From: Methanobacteriota archaeon
GTDB lineage: Archaea; Halobacteriota; Methanomicrobia; Methanomicrobiales; Methanocorpusculaceae
Assembly (NCBI GenBank): GCA_023396065.1
Contig: JAEWXF010000001.1
Coordinates: forward strand, 1-64,000
DNA: 64,000 bases
Direction of reading: 5' to 3'
Shown here: in pieces, positions 9,220 through 18,658 of the stretch
Numbering within the stretch: position 1 is the first letter of the stretch
How the letters are laid out: each line of letters begins with the position of its first letter
Notes under the pieces: generated by a model
Databases searched by the model: none
Told to the model about the DNA's origin: nothing
Seen by the model: only the letters and a program-made list of their open reading frames with translations
Translations under genes and position numbers: made by a program

Positions 9220-9486
9220 ATGGAACAGGAAATCCAGTGTGCCCAGTATAACTCGACCCAGCAGCGAATCATTGACTATCTGAAAAAATATGTCGCCGCC
9301 GGTACACGATTTTTCAAGGCAAAGTACATTGCAAAGGAACTTGGTCTTTCATCCCGTGCGGTTGGTACAAATCTGGCCCTGCTTGCTGAAAGCTGCCGGG
9401 AACTGGAAATTATCCAATGGGGATACTCAACCAGTACCACCTGGATGGTCCGGCTAAAAAATGCCCTTCATCTGGACTCTGCCTGA
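9220..9486 (+). CDS. small winged-helix-like protein, DUF7123 type (copy 2)
   Basis: Length is 88 aa, a paralogue of the protein at 8787 (shared core FFKAKYIAKELGLSS, VGTNLALL, GYSTSTTWMV). The C-terminal seven residues or so and the N-terminus differ. The same putative helix-turn-helix is present. The two copies are tandem but separated by about 180 bases with a terminator and a second promoter, so they are separately transcribed while sharing the operator-like palindrome. Confidence 0.75.
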   Translation: MEQEIQCAQYNSTQQRIIDYLKKYVAAGTRFFKAKYIAKELGLSSRAVGTNLALLAESCRELEIIQWGYSTSTTWMVRLKNALHLDSA

Positions 9487-9542
9487 CGTCAGTGTTGAAA
9501 TCGAACAATACCTTAATTAGGCATCCCCGCATCTTTTTTAAT

Positions 9543-9722
9543 ATGGTTCTAAAAGTCGCTGAGATTGTGGATACGGTTGAGTTCGTCGCAAACATCGATG
9601 AGGCGAAAGACTGTCTCATGTCCCAGCAGGGTGCCTTGTGGTTTAACATCGACGTACCCAAAGGTCATGGGATCAAAAACGGCGATAAAGTCCGTGTGAT
9701 TGTGGAACGTCTGGATGCGTAA
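9543..9722 (+). CDS. conserved small protein, unknown function
   Basis: Length is 59 aa, starting MVLKVAEIVDTVEFV. I chose the ATG at 9543 because a TATA-like TTAATTA (9513-9519) places the transcript start at about the ATG, giving a leaderless mRNA, and the longer upstream frame overlaps the preceding gene. It is a small mixed alpha/beta protein ending VRVIVERLDA, with no motif I can name. The next gene starts 24 bases later behind a good GGAGGAG ribosome site, so the two may be co-transcribed. Confidence 0.6.
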   Translation: MVLKVAEIVDTVEFVANIDEAKDCLMSQQGALWFNIDVPKGHGIKNGDKVRVIVERLDA

Positions 9723-9746
9723 CACTCCGGAGGAGATGCGAGTACC

Positions 9747-10106
9747 GTGAAACACTACCTCATGCTTCTGGCGGGACTTCTCTTTGCCCTCGTCTGTATT
9801 GGTGGATGCGTTTCTGTGGACGCAGAGGATCCCGTGTATGCCAACGGCAATCTGACGACGATAATCCATTATGACGGAGACGTCCGTGATGTCTGGGTAC
9901 AGCATACACTTTACCGGGTCGATGGTCTGAGCTCCATAAAAATGGATACGATTACGCTACCGTATACGTTCAGTACCGGCAGACAGATCTGTGAAATTCC
10001 TGTGAACCTGTCCCCGGGATCCTATAAAGTCCATCTGTATGTGCTGGGACGGGGAAACACCTCGGATCGAATCGGCGCATTTATTCGGACTTTTGAGGTT
10101 ATCTGA
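9747..10106 (+). CDS. small lipoprotein
   Basis: Length is 119 aa with a GTG start preceded by GGAGGAG. A signal peptide ends in the lipobox-like LVCIGGC at residue 21, so the mature protein is probably lipid-anchored outside the membrane. The rest is a beta-sandwich-like domain (NGNLTTIIHYDGDVRDVWVQ; LSPGSYKVHLYVLGRG) that could bind ligand or protein; I do not recognise a named family. Its TGA overlaps the ATG of the adenine deaminase gene (TGATG), so translation is coupled. Confidence 0.7.
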   Translation: MKHYLMLLAGLLFALVCIGGCVSVDAEDPVYANGNLTTIIHYDGDVRDVWVQHTLYRVDGLSSIKMDTITLPYTFSTGRQICEIPVNLSPGSYKVHLYVLGRGNTSDRIGAFIRTFEVI

Positions 10107-11710
10107 TGCATATTTTTGAAAATGCCCTCATTTTTCATCCGTGTACAGAGGAATGGATACCGGGTTCCTTTTCTGTTTCCAATGGAAAAATTGTGGCGGT
10201 AGGACCGGTTGGCAGTCTTTCCGGGGATGAGGTGACAAATCTACAGGGAGCGAGGGTCATTCCCGGACTGATTGATGCCCATGTGCATGTAGAAAGTTCA
10301 CTTCTTACCCCTGCATCATTTGGAGATGTAGTTCTCCGGCACGGGGTCACGACGGTGATTGCAGATCCGCACGAGATCGGGAATGTTGCGGGAACTCACG
10401 GCATTGACTTTATGCTTGAGAATGCGGATGCCTCGCCCGCAGACATCTTTTTTATGATGCCATCCTGCGTTCCGGCAACACCCGCAGATGTAGGCGGAGC
10501 GGTGATCAGCTCTGCAGATCTGGCACAGTATCTGAACCATCCTCGTGTTCTGGGGCTTGGAGAGATGATGAACGTTCCTGGTGTCCTGTCAAACGATCCG
10601 GAGGTCCGGGTAAAACTTGACATGTTCTCCCGGGTCGACGGTCACGCTCCGGGACTGAGCGGCGAGAATCTCTGTCGATACATTGCCTGCGGAATCCGGA
10701 CGGATCATGAGTGTACGACTGCCGAGGAGGCACGGGAGAAGCTGAGACGCGGAATGTATATTTTTCTCCGCGAAGGGGACGCTGCGCGGGATGTAGCGAG
10801 TCTTGCACCGGCAGTAACGCCCGCAACCGTATCTCACTGCTGTTTCTGTACCGATGATCGCCATGTGGATTCGCTTATCCGTGACGGATCCATTGATCAC
10901 TGTATTCGTGTTGCAGTCAGTGCCGGCATGCCGTTGTCGCGTGCTATCAGAATGGCAACCCTTTCAGCTGCAGAGTGTTTTGGTCTAATGGACCGTGGAC
11001 TGATTGCCCCCGGAAGAGTTGCTGATTTCTGTACTCTTACACCTGATGCGGTATTTTCAGTCAGAGAGGTCTACAAAGGAGGTGTCTTGATCGAAGACAT
11101 TCCGAAGAGACCGGCCTCTGCCAAGCTGGACGCACCGCCGTTTACCTGTGTGTTTCCCTCAGAAAAAGACCTGATGCTTCCCAGATCCGGCACTGCCCGG
11201 GTAATTGAACTGATTTGGGGCGAGATTGTGACACAGAAAAAACAGCTCCCTCCAACAGAGAACGGCGTCCAGAAAATTGTGGCAGTTGACCGGTATGCTG
11301 CACGGGGTTTTGCTGTGGGTCTGGTAAAAGGATTTGGAATGCGGGATGGGGCAATTGCAACGTCGATTTCCCATGATGCCCATAATATTATTGCAACCGG
11401 TGCAACAGACGCTGATATCCTGACTGCGATCCATGCAGTTGCAGAAGCCGAAGGCGGTATGGTAGTGGTTACCGGGGATAAAGTGACACTTCTGCCCCTT
11501 CCCTGCGGGGGGCTGATGACTGAGGAAGCAGTGGAAACGGTGCAGATGCAGATCACTGCGCTGGAAGACCACCTGGCGCAGACCGGAACTTCTCCGGCTG
11601 CATTCATGCACCTATCGTTTCTCTCCCTGACCGTTGTTCCTCACCTGAAGATTACCCCACGCGGCCTGTTTGACGGAGATGTGTTTGCTGACGTGCCGTT
11701 GTTTCTGTAA
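10106..11710 (+). CDS. ade: adenine deaminase
   Basis: Length is 534 aa. This amidohydrolase converts adenine to hypoxanthine plus ammonia in purine salvage. The metal site is visible as GLIDAHVHVESS, followed by VTTVIADPHEIGNVAG, VDGHAPGLSG and the SHCCFCTDDRH block. The C-terminal half has the adenine deaminase-specific segment (RYAARGFAVGLVKGFG, AIATSISHDAHNIIATG). The family is usually 550-600 aa, so this is slightly short but complete at both ends. It overlaps the upstream lipoprotein gene by one base. Confidence 0.92.
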   Translation: MHIFENALIFHPCTEEWIPGSFSVSNGKIVAVGPVGSLSGDEVTNLQGARVIPGLIDAHVHVESSLLTPASFGDVVLRHGVTTVIADPHEIGNVAGTHGIDFMLENADASPADIFFMMPSCVPATPADVGGAVISSADLAQYLNHPRVLGLGEMMNVPGVLSNDPEVRVKLDMFSRVDGHAPGLSGENLCRYIACGIRTDHECTTAEEAREKLRRGMYIFLREGDAARDVASLAPAVTPATVSHCCFCTDDRHVDSLIRDGSIDHCIRVAVSAGMPLSRAIRMATLSAAECFGLMDRGLIAPGRVADFCTLTPDAVFSVREVYKGGVLIEDIPKRPASAKLDAPPFTCVFPSEKDLMLPRSGTARVIELIWGEIVTQKKQLPPTENGVQKIVAVDRYAARGFAVGLVKGFGMRDGAIATSISHDAHNIIATGATDADILTAIHAVAEAEGGMVVVTGDKVTLLPLPCGGLMTEEAVETVQMQITALEDHLAQTGTSPAAFMHLSFLSLTVVPHLKITPRGLFDGDVFADVPLFL

Positions 11711-11768
11711 TTTGTGGAGCCATAGGAAAGACTATTGATATGAACAACAATACACATAGATACCTACT

Positions 11769-12311
11769 ATGAGATTGCAGCGGGAGATGTGTCTTTGGAT
11801 TGCTGTTCTGTTCCTGTTGTTGCCAATACTGACAGGAGCTGCTGCAGCTGCGGAAAGCAGTAGTGTAACCGCAGATGCGACGCCCAAGGTTGTCCTGCTG
11901 CGTTCGGCGTCCCAGTCAAATCACTACGGATATATTACCGTAGATTCGATGGAGGTCGTGCTGGACGGAGTGAATGCAGAGATTACCGTTCACTATAGAA
12001 TTGATCCCTGGATCGCATTTCTGGTGTTTCTGCTGGGAAAGCAGAACCTGAAAGACCGTCTGCTGCGGATCATCAGTTATCCGGAGATACAGGAAAAGCA
12101 GAAGGTCGAGTTCCAGTATGTGGATAACGAGAAAGCGATCATTTCGGTGACGAATGTGTCTTCAGATTATGGAGACGGCTCGTACTGGTACCTGGCGCAT
12201 GATTTTGCGATTACAATTCCTGAACTGGTGTTTACTACACCCGGAGGGAGTACCAAAAATTATACCAATATCCAGAGTCTGGATAAAGGATTTGGGTATT
12301 ACCGCAGATAA
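11769..12311 (+). CDS. secreted/exported hypothetical protein
   Basis: Length is 180 aa. A signal peptide (residues 1-28, ending TGAAAAAES) precedes a beta-rich domain with DSMEVVLDGVNAEITVHYRIDP, a central hydrophobic segment (WIAFLVFLLG, about 79-88) that may be a short membrane-associated helix, and a C-terminus with KDRLLRIISYPEIQ and FGYYRR. I do not recognise the family. It stands alone, followed by an oligo-T run at 12318-12323 shared with the convergent DUF373 gene. Confidence 0.65.
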   Translation: MRLQREMCLWIAVLFLLLPILTGAAAAAESSSVTADATPKVVLLRSASQSNHYGYITVDSMEVVLDGVNAEITVHYRIDPWIAFLVFLLGKQNLKDRLLRIISYPEIQEKQKVEFQYVDNEKAIISVTNVSSDYGDGSYWYLAHDFAITIPELVFTTPGGSTKNYTNIQSLDKGFGYYRR

Positions 12312-12317
12312 TTCCCC

Positions 12318-12323
12318 TTTTTT
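12318..12323 (+). terminator. oligo-T stretch between convergent genes
   Basis: Six T follow CCCC immediately after the stop of the exported protein gene. It is a weak but positionally sensible terminator. Confidence 0.4.
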
Positions 12324-12410
12324 GCAAGCCCGCGAAGCCCTGGTTGACGAGACACCCACGGTCTCGGGAGACTGCAACGCTGGTATCTCCGGAAAAAGTG
12401 ACGGGATTTT

Positions 12411-13598
12411 TCAGTATTTGATCTTCTTATAGACCGGCGTATGTTTTTTCATCAGTTCCTCTTCTTCGGCATCCTGGGACATCTTCCGATCGATCCACTC
12501 CAACACCCGGCGCTGGACCATTGGGCGATAATAAATCCCGGTGAATGCAACGATCAGACCCGCAAGCGTCAGAAGAATGATAGCTACAATGCCATCCGTC
12601 GTATTGAACGGAAACGGTTCTATCGGAGAGATGGAGAGGAAGTAAATCACCGCACCATACGCGATAAGACCAACTGCTACCACAAAGAATGGAACAACAA
12701 ATACCCGGGCAAGGGCAGTCCGTTCATTTTGAATGTAGTCCGCAATTTTCCCTGCTGATGCAAGAAGTCCTGCTGCCATCAGCCAGATGATCGCACCAAA
12801 CAGGAAGGTCATTCCATTGTAGAGAAGACCTGCATCACCGGATACAGGGTAATAGGTGATAATACTCATCAGACCGGAGATGATCCCGCCAAGCACGAGA
12901 ATTGCCGCAATAATATAGGCAACAAAGGACATTCGCCCTTTATGGAAGGAGTCCAAAAACCCGTGGTAGGCATACCCGGCATACTCATCCAGATCGAATC
13001 CCTTGAACAGCAGATAAACCCCGATGATACCAATGACCACAAGCGCTGCCGGAATTTCCGGAGACAGCATGGATGCAAGCACATACAGGATCATAGCAAG
13101 ACCGATCGGCACAAGCACGCTGCGTGCAATTTTCGGGTCATTGAAGAGTTTTTTAATGATGTAATAGGTTCCTTCGATGTTCGGGAGCTGTTTGATGATC
13201 ACCCGGACAACGCCCGACATTTTCAGCTGCGACTGGAGAATCGGCAGAATAAATTCATCCTCTGCCCCGTCTGAAATCAGAATACAGTTGACAGCTCCCG
13301 TATCCCGGACAACCTGTTCCAGCAGATCTGCAATTCGGCGGTCACCCTCCAGCATATTCATGTGATTTCCGCCGATAACGGCAACCTCTACATCCTCACC
13401 TTTCTCACGCAGCTCATCGTAGGTTTTTATCGCCTGGAAAATAGCGTTGGTATCAGAATCTTCCGGATCTGCGATACCCAGTCGCATAGCAGCATCCAGA
13501 CACGCATCCCTTCCTACAGCAGGACTTTTCACTCCCGCTTTATACCCGACATCGTCATCTCTATCGATGCTGAGAATCAGAGTACGTCCCGCAGTCAT
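12411..13598 (-). CDS. DUF373 family membrane protein
   Basis: Length is 395 aa from the ATG at 13598 (MTAGRTLILSIDRDDDVGYK); two further in-frame starts lie up to 63 bases upstream. A TATA-like CTATATTA about 30 bases upstream fits a very short leader. The N-terminal half (about 1-155) is the soluble DUF373 domain with SIDRDDDVG, a candidate metal/phosphate site, and NCILISDGAEDEFILP. The C-terminal half has about six membrane helices (VLVPIGLAMILYVLASML onward), with a charged tail ending HTPVYKKIKY. The family is widespread in archaea and has no assigned function. Confidence 0.85.
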   Translation of the reverse strand: MTAGRTLILSIDRDDDVGYKAGVKSPAVGRDACLDAAMRLGIADPEDSDTNAIFQAIKTYDELREKGEDVEVAVIGGNHMNMLEGDRRIADLLEQVVRDTGAVNCILISDGAEDEFILPILQSQLKMSGVVRVIIKQLPNIEGTYYIIKKLFNDPKIARSVLVPIGLAMILYVLASMLSPEIPAALVVIGIIGVYLLFKGFDLDEYAGYAYHGFLDSFHKGRMSFVAYIIAAILVLGGIISGLMSIITYYPVSGDAGLLYNGMTFLFGAIIWLMAAGLLASAGKIADYIQNERTALARVFVVPFFVVAVGLIAYGAVIYFLSISPIEPFPFNTTDGIVAIILLTLAGLIVAFTGIYYRPMVQRRVLEWIDRKMSQDAEEEELMKKHTPVYKKIKY

Positions 13599-13677
13599 TA
13601 GATATATCATTGATATTTCTGGATAATATAGCTGTGGGAATACAGAGAACGGAAAAAACAAAAAATATGGATGGAGT

Positions 13678-14568
13678 TTAGATCAGCTTGGAGCGCTGGA
13701 GCTTTAAGAGATCCTCGGTCGTAAGCTTTTCTCCACTCTTGAAGGCGTTGAAGATGTTTTCCGCCTCCTTGCGTGCAGATTTGTTTTCCTTGACCGTTCT
13801 GACCTTCTTCTGCTTTGTGCGCATACCGGTCAGGACTTTATCGTAGTCGCGGAGATTCTTCTGGCATTCAAGGAATGCTTTGTGCTCTGCGTCTGCGGCC
13901 TCCTGTGCTTCGACAAACTGCTTGTGCTTGGCATCTGCGCCCTCACGCGACTTGTCAGCCTTGCGGTAACACTCGACCATTAAATCGTGGTGTTTCTGGG
14001 CAAGTTCTGCTTTCTCGGTGACTTCTGCATGCAGTGCGGATGCCTGCTTGCGGAACTCGCGTGCTTCAACAAGCCGTCCGCGAACTTCCTTGTTCTGCTC
14101 GTGCTCAACTTCCTGTTCCTTGACTTCGGAACGGAGCTGCTTGATTTTGTCAACGAGTTCACGTTCCTTGTCGGTGGACATGACCTCGGTTTGCTGTCTC
14201 TCTTCAAGAGCTTCGATCTGGCGAAGGACATCCTTTACGGACGGCTTCTTCTCATGGCTTGCTGCTGCGGCGCCCGAACCGTGCTCGCCTCTGAGTGCAT
14301 CAATTTCTTCAAAGAGTGCATTTGCCTTGTCGTTTAATTCGTTGCGTTCGTCTTTGAGGGTCTGAACGTCATTGTTGTACTGATCGCGAAGTTCCTTATT
14401 CTTCTGCGCCTCTTCAACAAACTGGCGGGTAGCGTTGTTTAACTCATTGCGTTCGCGGGCAAACTGGCTTGCCTGCGCGTTCAGCTCATTACGCTTGGTT
14501 TTGTGTTCCTCAGACTCTTCAAGGAGTGTTTTTCTCTTTTCGACAAGATCGTCGTTCAACCTGCTCAA
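13678..14568 (-). CDS. long coiled-coil protein (COG1340 type)
   Basis: Length is 296 aa and almost entirely heptad-rich coiled coil, dominated by K, E, R, Q, D and N, with motifs such as KRNELNAQASQFARERNELN. A short Gly/Ala break near residue 95 (GEHGSGAAAASHEKK) separates two coils. The C-terminus, AENIFNAFKSGEKLTTEDLLKLQRS, is the conserved tail of this archaeal family. There is no ATPase domain, so it is not an SMC protein; a structural or scaffold role is inferred. The start appears to be TTG at 14568, as no ATG or GTG is available nearby. It is monocistronic. Confidence 0.8.
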   Translation of the reverse strand: MSRLNDDLVEKRKTLLEESEEHKTKRNELNAQASQFARERNELNNATRQFVEEAQKNKELRDQYNNDVQTLKDERNELNDKANALFEEIDALRGEHGSGAAAASHEKKPSVKDVLRQIEALEERQQTEVMSTDKERELVDKIKQLRSEVKEQEVEHEQNKEVRGRLVEAREFRKQASALHAEVTEKAELAQKHHDLMVECYRKADKSREGADAKHKQFVEAQEAADAEHKAFLECQKNLRDYDKVLTGMRTKQKKVRTVKENKSARKEAENIFNAFKSGEKLTTEDLLKLQRSKLI

Positions 14569-14916
14569 CCTATCCTGATGAGTCGCCCGCCGCTTAGTCC
14601 CGGACAGAAACTAGAGACAACGAAAAGGATGGGGAGAAAACAAATATGCATGAAGAATAGAATGCCGCAAAAAACGTATGCAAATTTTCAACTGGGTGTA
14701 TACTGTTCAACCTCCTGTACCGAATTTCGAGTGTCTGCAGAATCTGCCGGATGCTGTCCGACGGATATACGACTTTCCTATAATAAATGGAGATGTAAGA
14801 ATTTAAAGGTGTCGAAGGTTCGGGGCGGGTCTCAAGCGGGGAGAAAATCCGGTCAAGAGTATCCCGGGAATGGAGAATGGTTTTATCCCGGACGGAATCT
14901 ATAGTACCCGTGTCAT
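14569..14916. other. intergenic region, divergent promoters
   Basis: These 348 bases separate the coiled-coil gene (minus) from the M1 peptidase gene (plus). A+T-rich elements at about 14644-14652 (minus) and CTATAG at about 14898-14903 (plus) are plausible TATA boxes. Short open frames here lack family similarity and ribosome sites; I see no RNA gene. Confidence 0.4.
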
Positions 14917-17793
14917 ATGATGTCCCGTACCTACCGTTATTACCCTGATGAGTTTCCCGAACCGCCTGTTTCTGTCAGACATATTACACTGCTTTTTGAA
15001 GTTGGTGAGACAGAAACGCGCGTTACCGCAGAGACGTTGTTTGTAAATGATGAGAATAAACTGACGGAACTGAAGCTGAATGCGAAGAGTCTGGAGATTC
15101 AGAGTGTCCGCTACCGGCAGGTGTACGGGAAATCCGGCGGTGAGGGACTGCTTGCATTCTCTCTGGAAAAAACGACCGGGTATCATCCCCACACCGAGAT
15201 TGCGTACACGTATGCGGATGATCTGCTGACGATACGGTTTCCCCATCCGCTGACGAAAGGAGCACAATTTCTGATAACGACAGTGACAACCTGCCGTCCG
15301 ACTGCAAATATTTTAGAGGGTTTGTATTATGATATCACGCCGGATGGCTTGCCGCCGACACAGATTACGCAGTGTCAGCAGTGGGGTTTTCAGAGAATGG
15401 TGCCCTGCATTGATGATATGCGGGCGAAGTGTACGTGGACAACAACGATTGTGGCGGATCGCAGGTATACGAATCTGATTAGTAACGGGAATGTTCTGCG
15501 CCCGCGGACGCCGGTTGATGAGCACCGGGACAGTATTACGTACGAGAATGATCAGCCGATGCCGCCGTATCTGTTTTTCCTGGGAGTTGGAACATGGGAT
15601 ACGTATTCCCGGGTGTTTGAATATCCGGACGGAAAGCAGGTCAGACTGGAGCTGCTGGTACTGCCCGGATCGGATGCGTCGTCAGCTGCAGCGGCTTTGA
15701 ATATTCTGGCGGATAGTATTTTGTGGACATATCTGTTTACGGGACCAGAACGGTATGAAAATGTTGAGACACGGCAGGAGGTGTACCGGCTGTGTCGTGA
15801 CCGTGATGTACTGGCTGCCGGACGTTCTGAGGCGGCAGAGCCGATCCGCCACCAGATTACGCGCCTGAATGCGGATCTGGTGAACGGGTATCAGTATCCA
15901 TATGAAGTGTACCGCGAGATTGCAATGCAGAACTCGGATTTCGGTGGAATGGAGAATACCGGGAATACAACGATTATTGCGAGCCGGATTATGCCGGGTC
16001 CGGAGATTACGGATGCGTCCTATGAATATATGATCGGGGTGAAGCAGCATGAGTTTTATCATAATCTGAACGGGTCAGGAGTGACGGGGGATACGCCGTT
16101 TTCGATCTGGCTGAATGAGGCGGTGACGGTCATGATGGAGGATGATTATCTGGCGTTTTTGTTCGGGGCGGAGTATGTCAGGCTGCAGAATATGCTGCAG
16201 ATATATACGCCGGGCACGGGGACGTTTTCTCTGGACACAGGTGCTGCGGCGATGCCGATTGAGCCGGAGGGGTTTAATGACCCAAATGACCTGATTACGT
16301 CGGTGACCTATGTAAAGGCGCCGGAGTTTACCCGGATGATTCAGACGATGCTGGGGAAACGGGCATTTGCATGGGCGCTGGATTTATACCACCGGCGGTT
16401 TGCCGGAGGAAATGCATCCCCCCGCGACTGGCTTCATGCGATGGAGGATGTGGGACGGGAAGATTTTTCGATCATGGCAAGCCGGTGGCTGAAACAGACG
16501 GGATATCCGGTGGTTTTGGCCGATGCACGGTATAATGCAGCGGAGGGGACGGCAGAGATTACCGTGACACAGAGCGGATTCGGAAATCAGGATCCCTGGA
16601 TTTTTCCGCTGACGGGACGGCTGATTACCGATAAGGGTGCTGTGGTGGGGGAGTTCCAGTATACAGTTGATGCACCGAAGATGACGTTTTCTGTGCCGTG
16701 TTCGGGTGCCTTTGCATGTTGTATCTGGAACGAGCGGCATGCTGCGTATATCCGGATGCAGAATGAGGATTCGGATGATGTACTGTATCTGCAACTGCGG
16801 TATGCAACGGATGCGGTCGCGCGGTTTTTGGCGATGCAGACATTGTTCGACCGGGAGATGCAGAAGCTGTGCGCTGATGAGGGGTACGGTGTGTCTGAAC
16901 GGCTGGTGTCCGAGGTCCTGCGGATGATTGGTGATGTGGATGCGATGCAGAGTACAGGGCCGCTGGGGCTGACAATGTTTGAGTACTGTCGTGATCCGGC
17001 GTTTTCGTTTGCGTATACGCGGTTGTTTGCGGCAAAGCAGAAATTTATGCGGGCGGTTGCACAAAAGGGGCGGCAGAGGCTGGCGTCAATGACGGCAGCA
17101 TATGCAGTTTCTGAGAAAGACGGGGCAGCGGTTGCAGAACTTGCCCGGACGTTTAAGGCGCGGATGGTGAAAAATTTCTGTTTGACGCTGCTGGCATCAC
17201 TGGATGATACTGAGGTTCATGCAATGCTGAGGGACCAGTATCGTTCTGCGCAGAATGCGACGGACCGTCTATCTGCACTGTCGTTGTATCTGTCGTCATC
17301 TGCTCCGGACCGCAGAGAGATTCTTGCAGAGGAGATGCGGCGGGCTGCGGCTGCAGGACCGGTTGCCTGGGAAAATTTCCTTGCGGCGACGGCGGGGACG
17401 TCGAGTCCGGATACGGTCGCATATCTGCGGCTGATTCAGAGATCAGGTCTGTTCCATGTTGAGCAGGCAGGGGAGAGCAGGTCTCTGTTTTTGCGGTTTG
17501 CCCAGAACCGGAAACTGTCTCTGGAGACTGAGGAGGGCAGGGCATTTCTGGAGGAGAGTCTGGTTACGATGGCGCAGACAAATGAGTATATCAGTACCGG
17601 AATGCTCGGCGTGTTTTCCCATCTGGATGCGTATGCGCCGCCGGTCCGGGATGCATGTACTGGGATTCTGATGCGGCTGACGGCTGCGGTTCCTGAAGAG
17701 AAGGCGCCTTCGGTGATCCATACGGCACGGCGGATTCTGGAAGGGAGCCCGAAGGCTGTTGCGGCGTTCGGTGCCGGGGCTGACCCGCAGTAG
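14917..17793 (+). CDS. M1-family zinc aminopeptidase
   Basis: Length is 958 aa without a signal peptide, hence cytoplasmic. It removes N-terminal residues from peptides. Catalytic elements: GGMEN (residues 343-347, the GxMEN exopeptidase motif), the zinc site HEFYH (378-382) and the third ligand E401 exactly 18 residues later (IWLNEA). The N-terminal beta domain and the long helical C-terminal domain (about 570-958) give the usual four-domain length. A charged stretch of about 45 residues (about 280-325, RYENVETRQEVYRLCRDRDV) before the YQYPYE segment looks like an insertion relative to the usual short linker. It appears monocistronic. Confidence 0.88.
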   Translation: MMSRTYRYYPDEFPEPPVSVRHITLLFEVGETETRVTAETLFVNDENKLTELKLNAKSLEIQSVRYRQVYGKSGGEGLLAFSLEKTTGYHPHTEIAYTYADDLLTIRFPHPLTKGAQFLITTVTTCRPTANILEGLYYDITPDGLPPTQITQCQQWGFQRMVPCIDDMRAKCTWTTTIVADRRYTNLISNGNVLRPRTPVDEHRDSITYENDQPMPPYLFFLGVGTWDTYSRVFEYPDGKQVRLELLVLPGSDASSAAAALNILADSILWTYLFTGPERYENVETRQEVYRLCRDRDVLAAGRSEAAEPIRHQITRLNADLVNGYQYPYEVYREIAMQNSDFGGMENTGNTTIIASRIMPGPEITDASYEYMIGVKQHEFYHNLNGSGVTGDTPFSIWLNEAVTVMMEDDYLAFLFGAEYVRLQNMLQIYTPGTGTFSLDTGAAAMPIEPEGFNDPNDLITSVTYVKAPEFTRMIQTMLGKRAFAWALDLYHRRFAGGNASPRDWLHAMEDVGREDFSIMASRWLKQTGYPVVLADARYNAAEGTAEITVTQSGFGNQDPWIFPLTGRLITDKGAVVGEFQYTVDAPKMTFSVPCSGAFACCIWNERHAAYIRMQNEDSDDVLYLQLRYATDAVARFLAMQTLFDREMQKLCADEGYGVSERLVSEVLRMIGDVDAMQSTGPLGLTMFEYCRDPAFSFAYTRLFAAKQKFMRAVAQKGRQRLASMTAAYAVSEKDGAAVAELARTFKARMVKNFCLTLLASLDDTEVHAMLRDQYRSAQNATDRLSALSLYLSSSAPDRREILAEEMRRAAAAGPVAWENFLAATAGTSSPDTVAYLRLIQRSGLFHVEQAGESRSLFLRFAQNRKLSLETEEGRAFLEESLVTMAQTNEYISTGMLGVFSHLDAYAPPVRDACTGILMRLTAAVPEEKAPSVIHTARRILEGSPKAVAAFGAGADPQ

Positions 17794-17799
17794 TCCGCT

Positions 17800-18657
17800 T
17801 TATGTCTTCCGTTGCGGGGTTCTCCCGGAACCGGGAAGCCCAAACGGGACCCCGTAGATTTTTTCCGGCACACGGGAATGCACCCGCCACATATCCTCTT
17901 CCGTAACCGTTCCCTCCTGCAAAAGCCGCCGCATCCTCCGGGGCACCGACCGCGGCCCGTTCACCGCTCCCGGACGGGACAGATCATCCATATAATCACT
18001 TTCCAGCGTAAAATCCCGTTTTTCCGCAAACCATTCAACAAGAAACGGTTCCCGGACCGTTATCGACGGATGAAGAGGAGTTGCACACGTGGCAAAATGT
18101 TTCACCACCCTGCCCGGATCCATCCCGGCAGCCCTCGCCATAGCGGGAACATCATCACACGGTCCGCTTTCCGCATGAATCTGCAGGGCGCAGCCGCTCT
18201 CTCCCGCAAGCTCCAGAGCATGAAAGAGAACACGGTTTGACGCCTCCCATACCTCCGGTGTCACCGGATAGTGAGGCCTGCCGGACTTCAGCCCGATAGC
18301 ATCCCCCTCAGCCACATACTCTGCCGCAATATCCAGAGCTCCACACATCAGCGCCTCCGCATCCGCCAGGCTCATCCTCTCGCAGAGTTTCCCGATCTCC
18401 GCCGGATGCACACCGCAGATCGCATAACACACACATCCTTCAGCACGGACCGCTTCGCATACGGACAGCAGCTCATCGAAAACACCGCGAAAATCCTCCG
18501 GTGTCGTCGGGGTCACTCCGTGCGACCAGGACGGCAGCGACACCTGAATCATATGCGTCCCGCCGGACCGCAGAAACTCCCGCACAACCGCCGGACCCAC
18601 ACCGCCCCTCCGGTTGATGTGCGTGTGATCATCAAGGATCGGAAACGCAGCAGGCAT
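17800..18657 (-). CDS. TatD-related TIM-barrel metal-dependent hydrolase (COG1099 type)
   Basis: Length is 285 aa. An amidohydrolase-like metal site opens the protein (ILDDHTHINRRG) and continues with AICGVHPAE, GLKSGRPHYPV, IHAESGP and VVKHFATC, then the last metal Asp in LESDYMDD. The archaeal branch replaces the canonical TatD GExGLD with GLKSGRP. The substrate is unknown; DNA exonuclease or small-molecule hydrolase are both possible. The gene lies 1 base beyond the mptD stop in the same direction, so mcm, mptD and this gene probably form one operon. Confidence 0.82.
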   Translation of the reverse strand: MPAAFPILDDHTHINRRGGVGPAVVREFLRSGGTHMIQVSLPSWSHGVTPTTPEDFRGVFDELLSVCEAVRAEGCVCYAICGVHPAEIGKLCERMSLADAEALMCGALDIAAEYVAEGDAIGLKSGRPHYPVTPEVWEASNRVLFHALELAGESGCALQIHAESGPCDDVPAMARAAGMDPGRVVKHFATCATPLHPSITVREPFLVEWFAEKRDFTLESDYMDDLSRPGAVNGPRSVPRRMRRLLQEGTVTEEDMWRVHSRVPEKIYGVPFGLPGSGRTPQRKT

Positions 18658-18658
18658 C

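Noticed and set aside
14503..14904. 133-codon plus-strand frame before the M1 peptidase gene
   Set aside because: It overlaps the 5' end of the coiled-coil gene and has no ribosome site or similarity.
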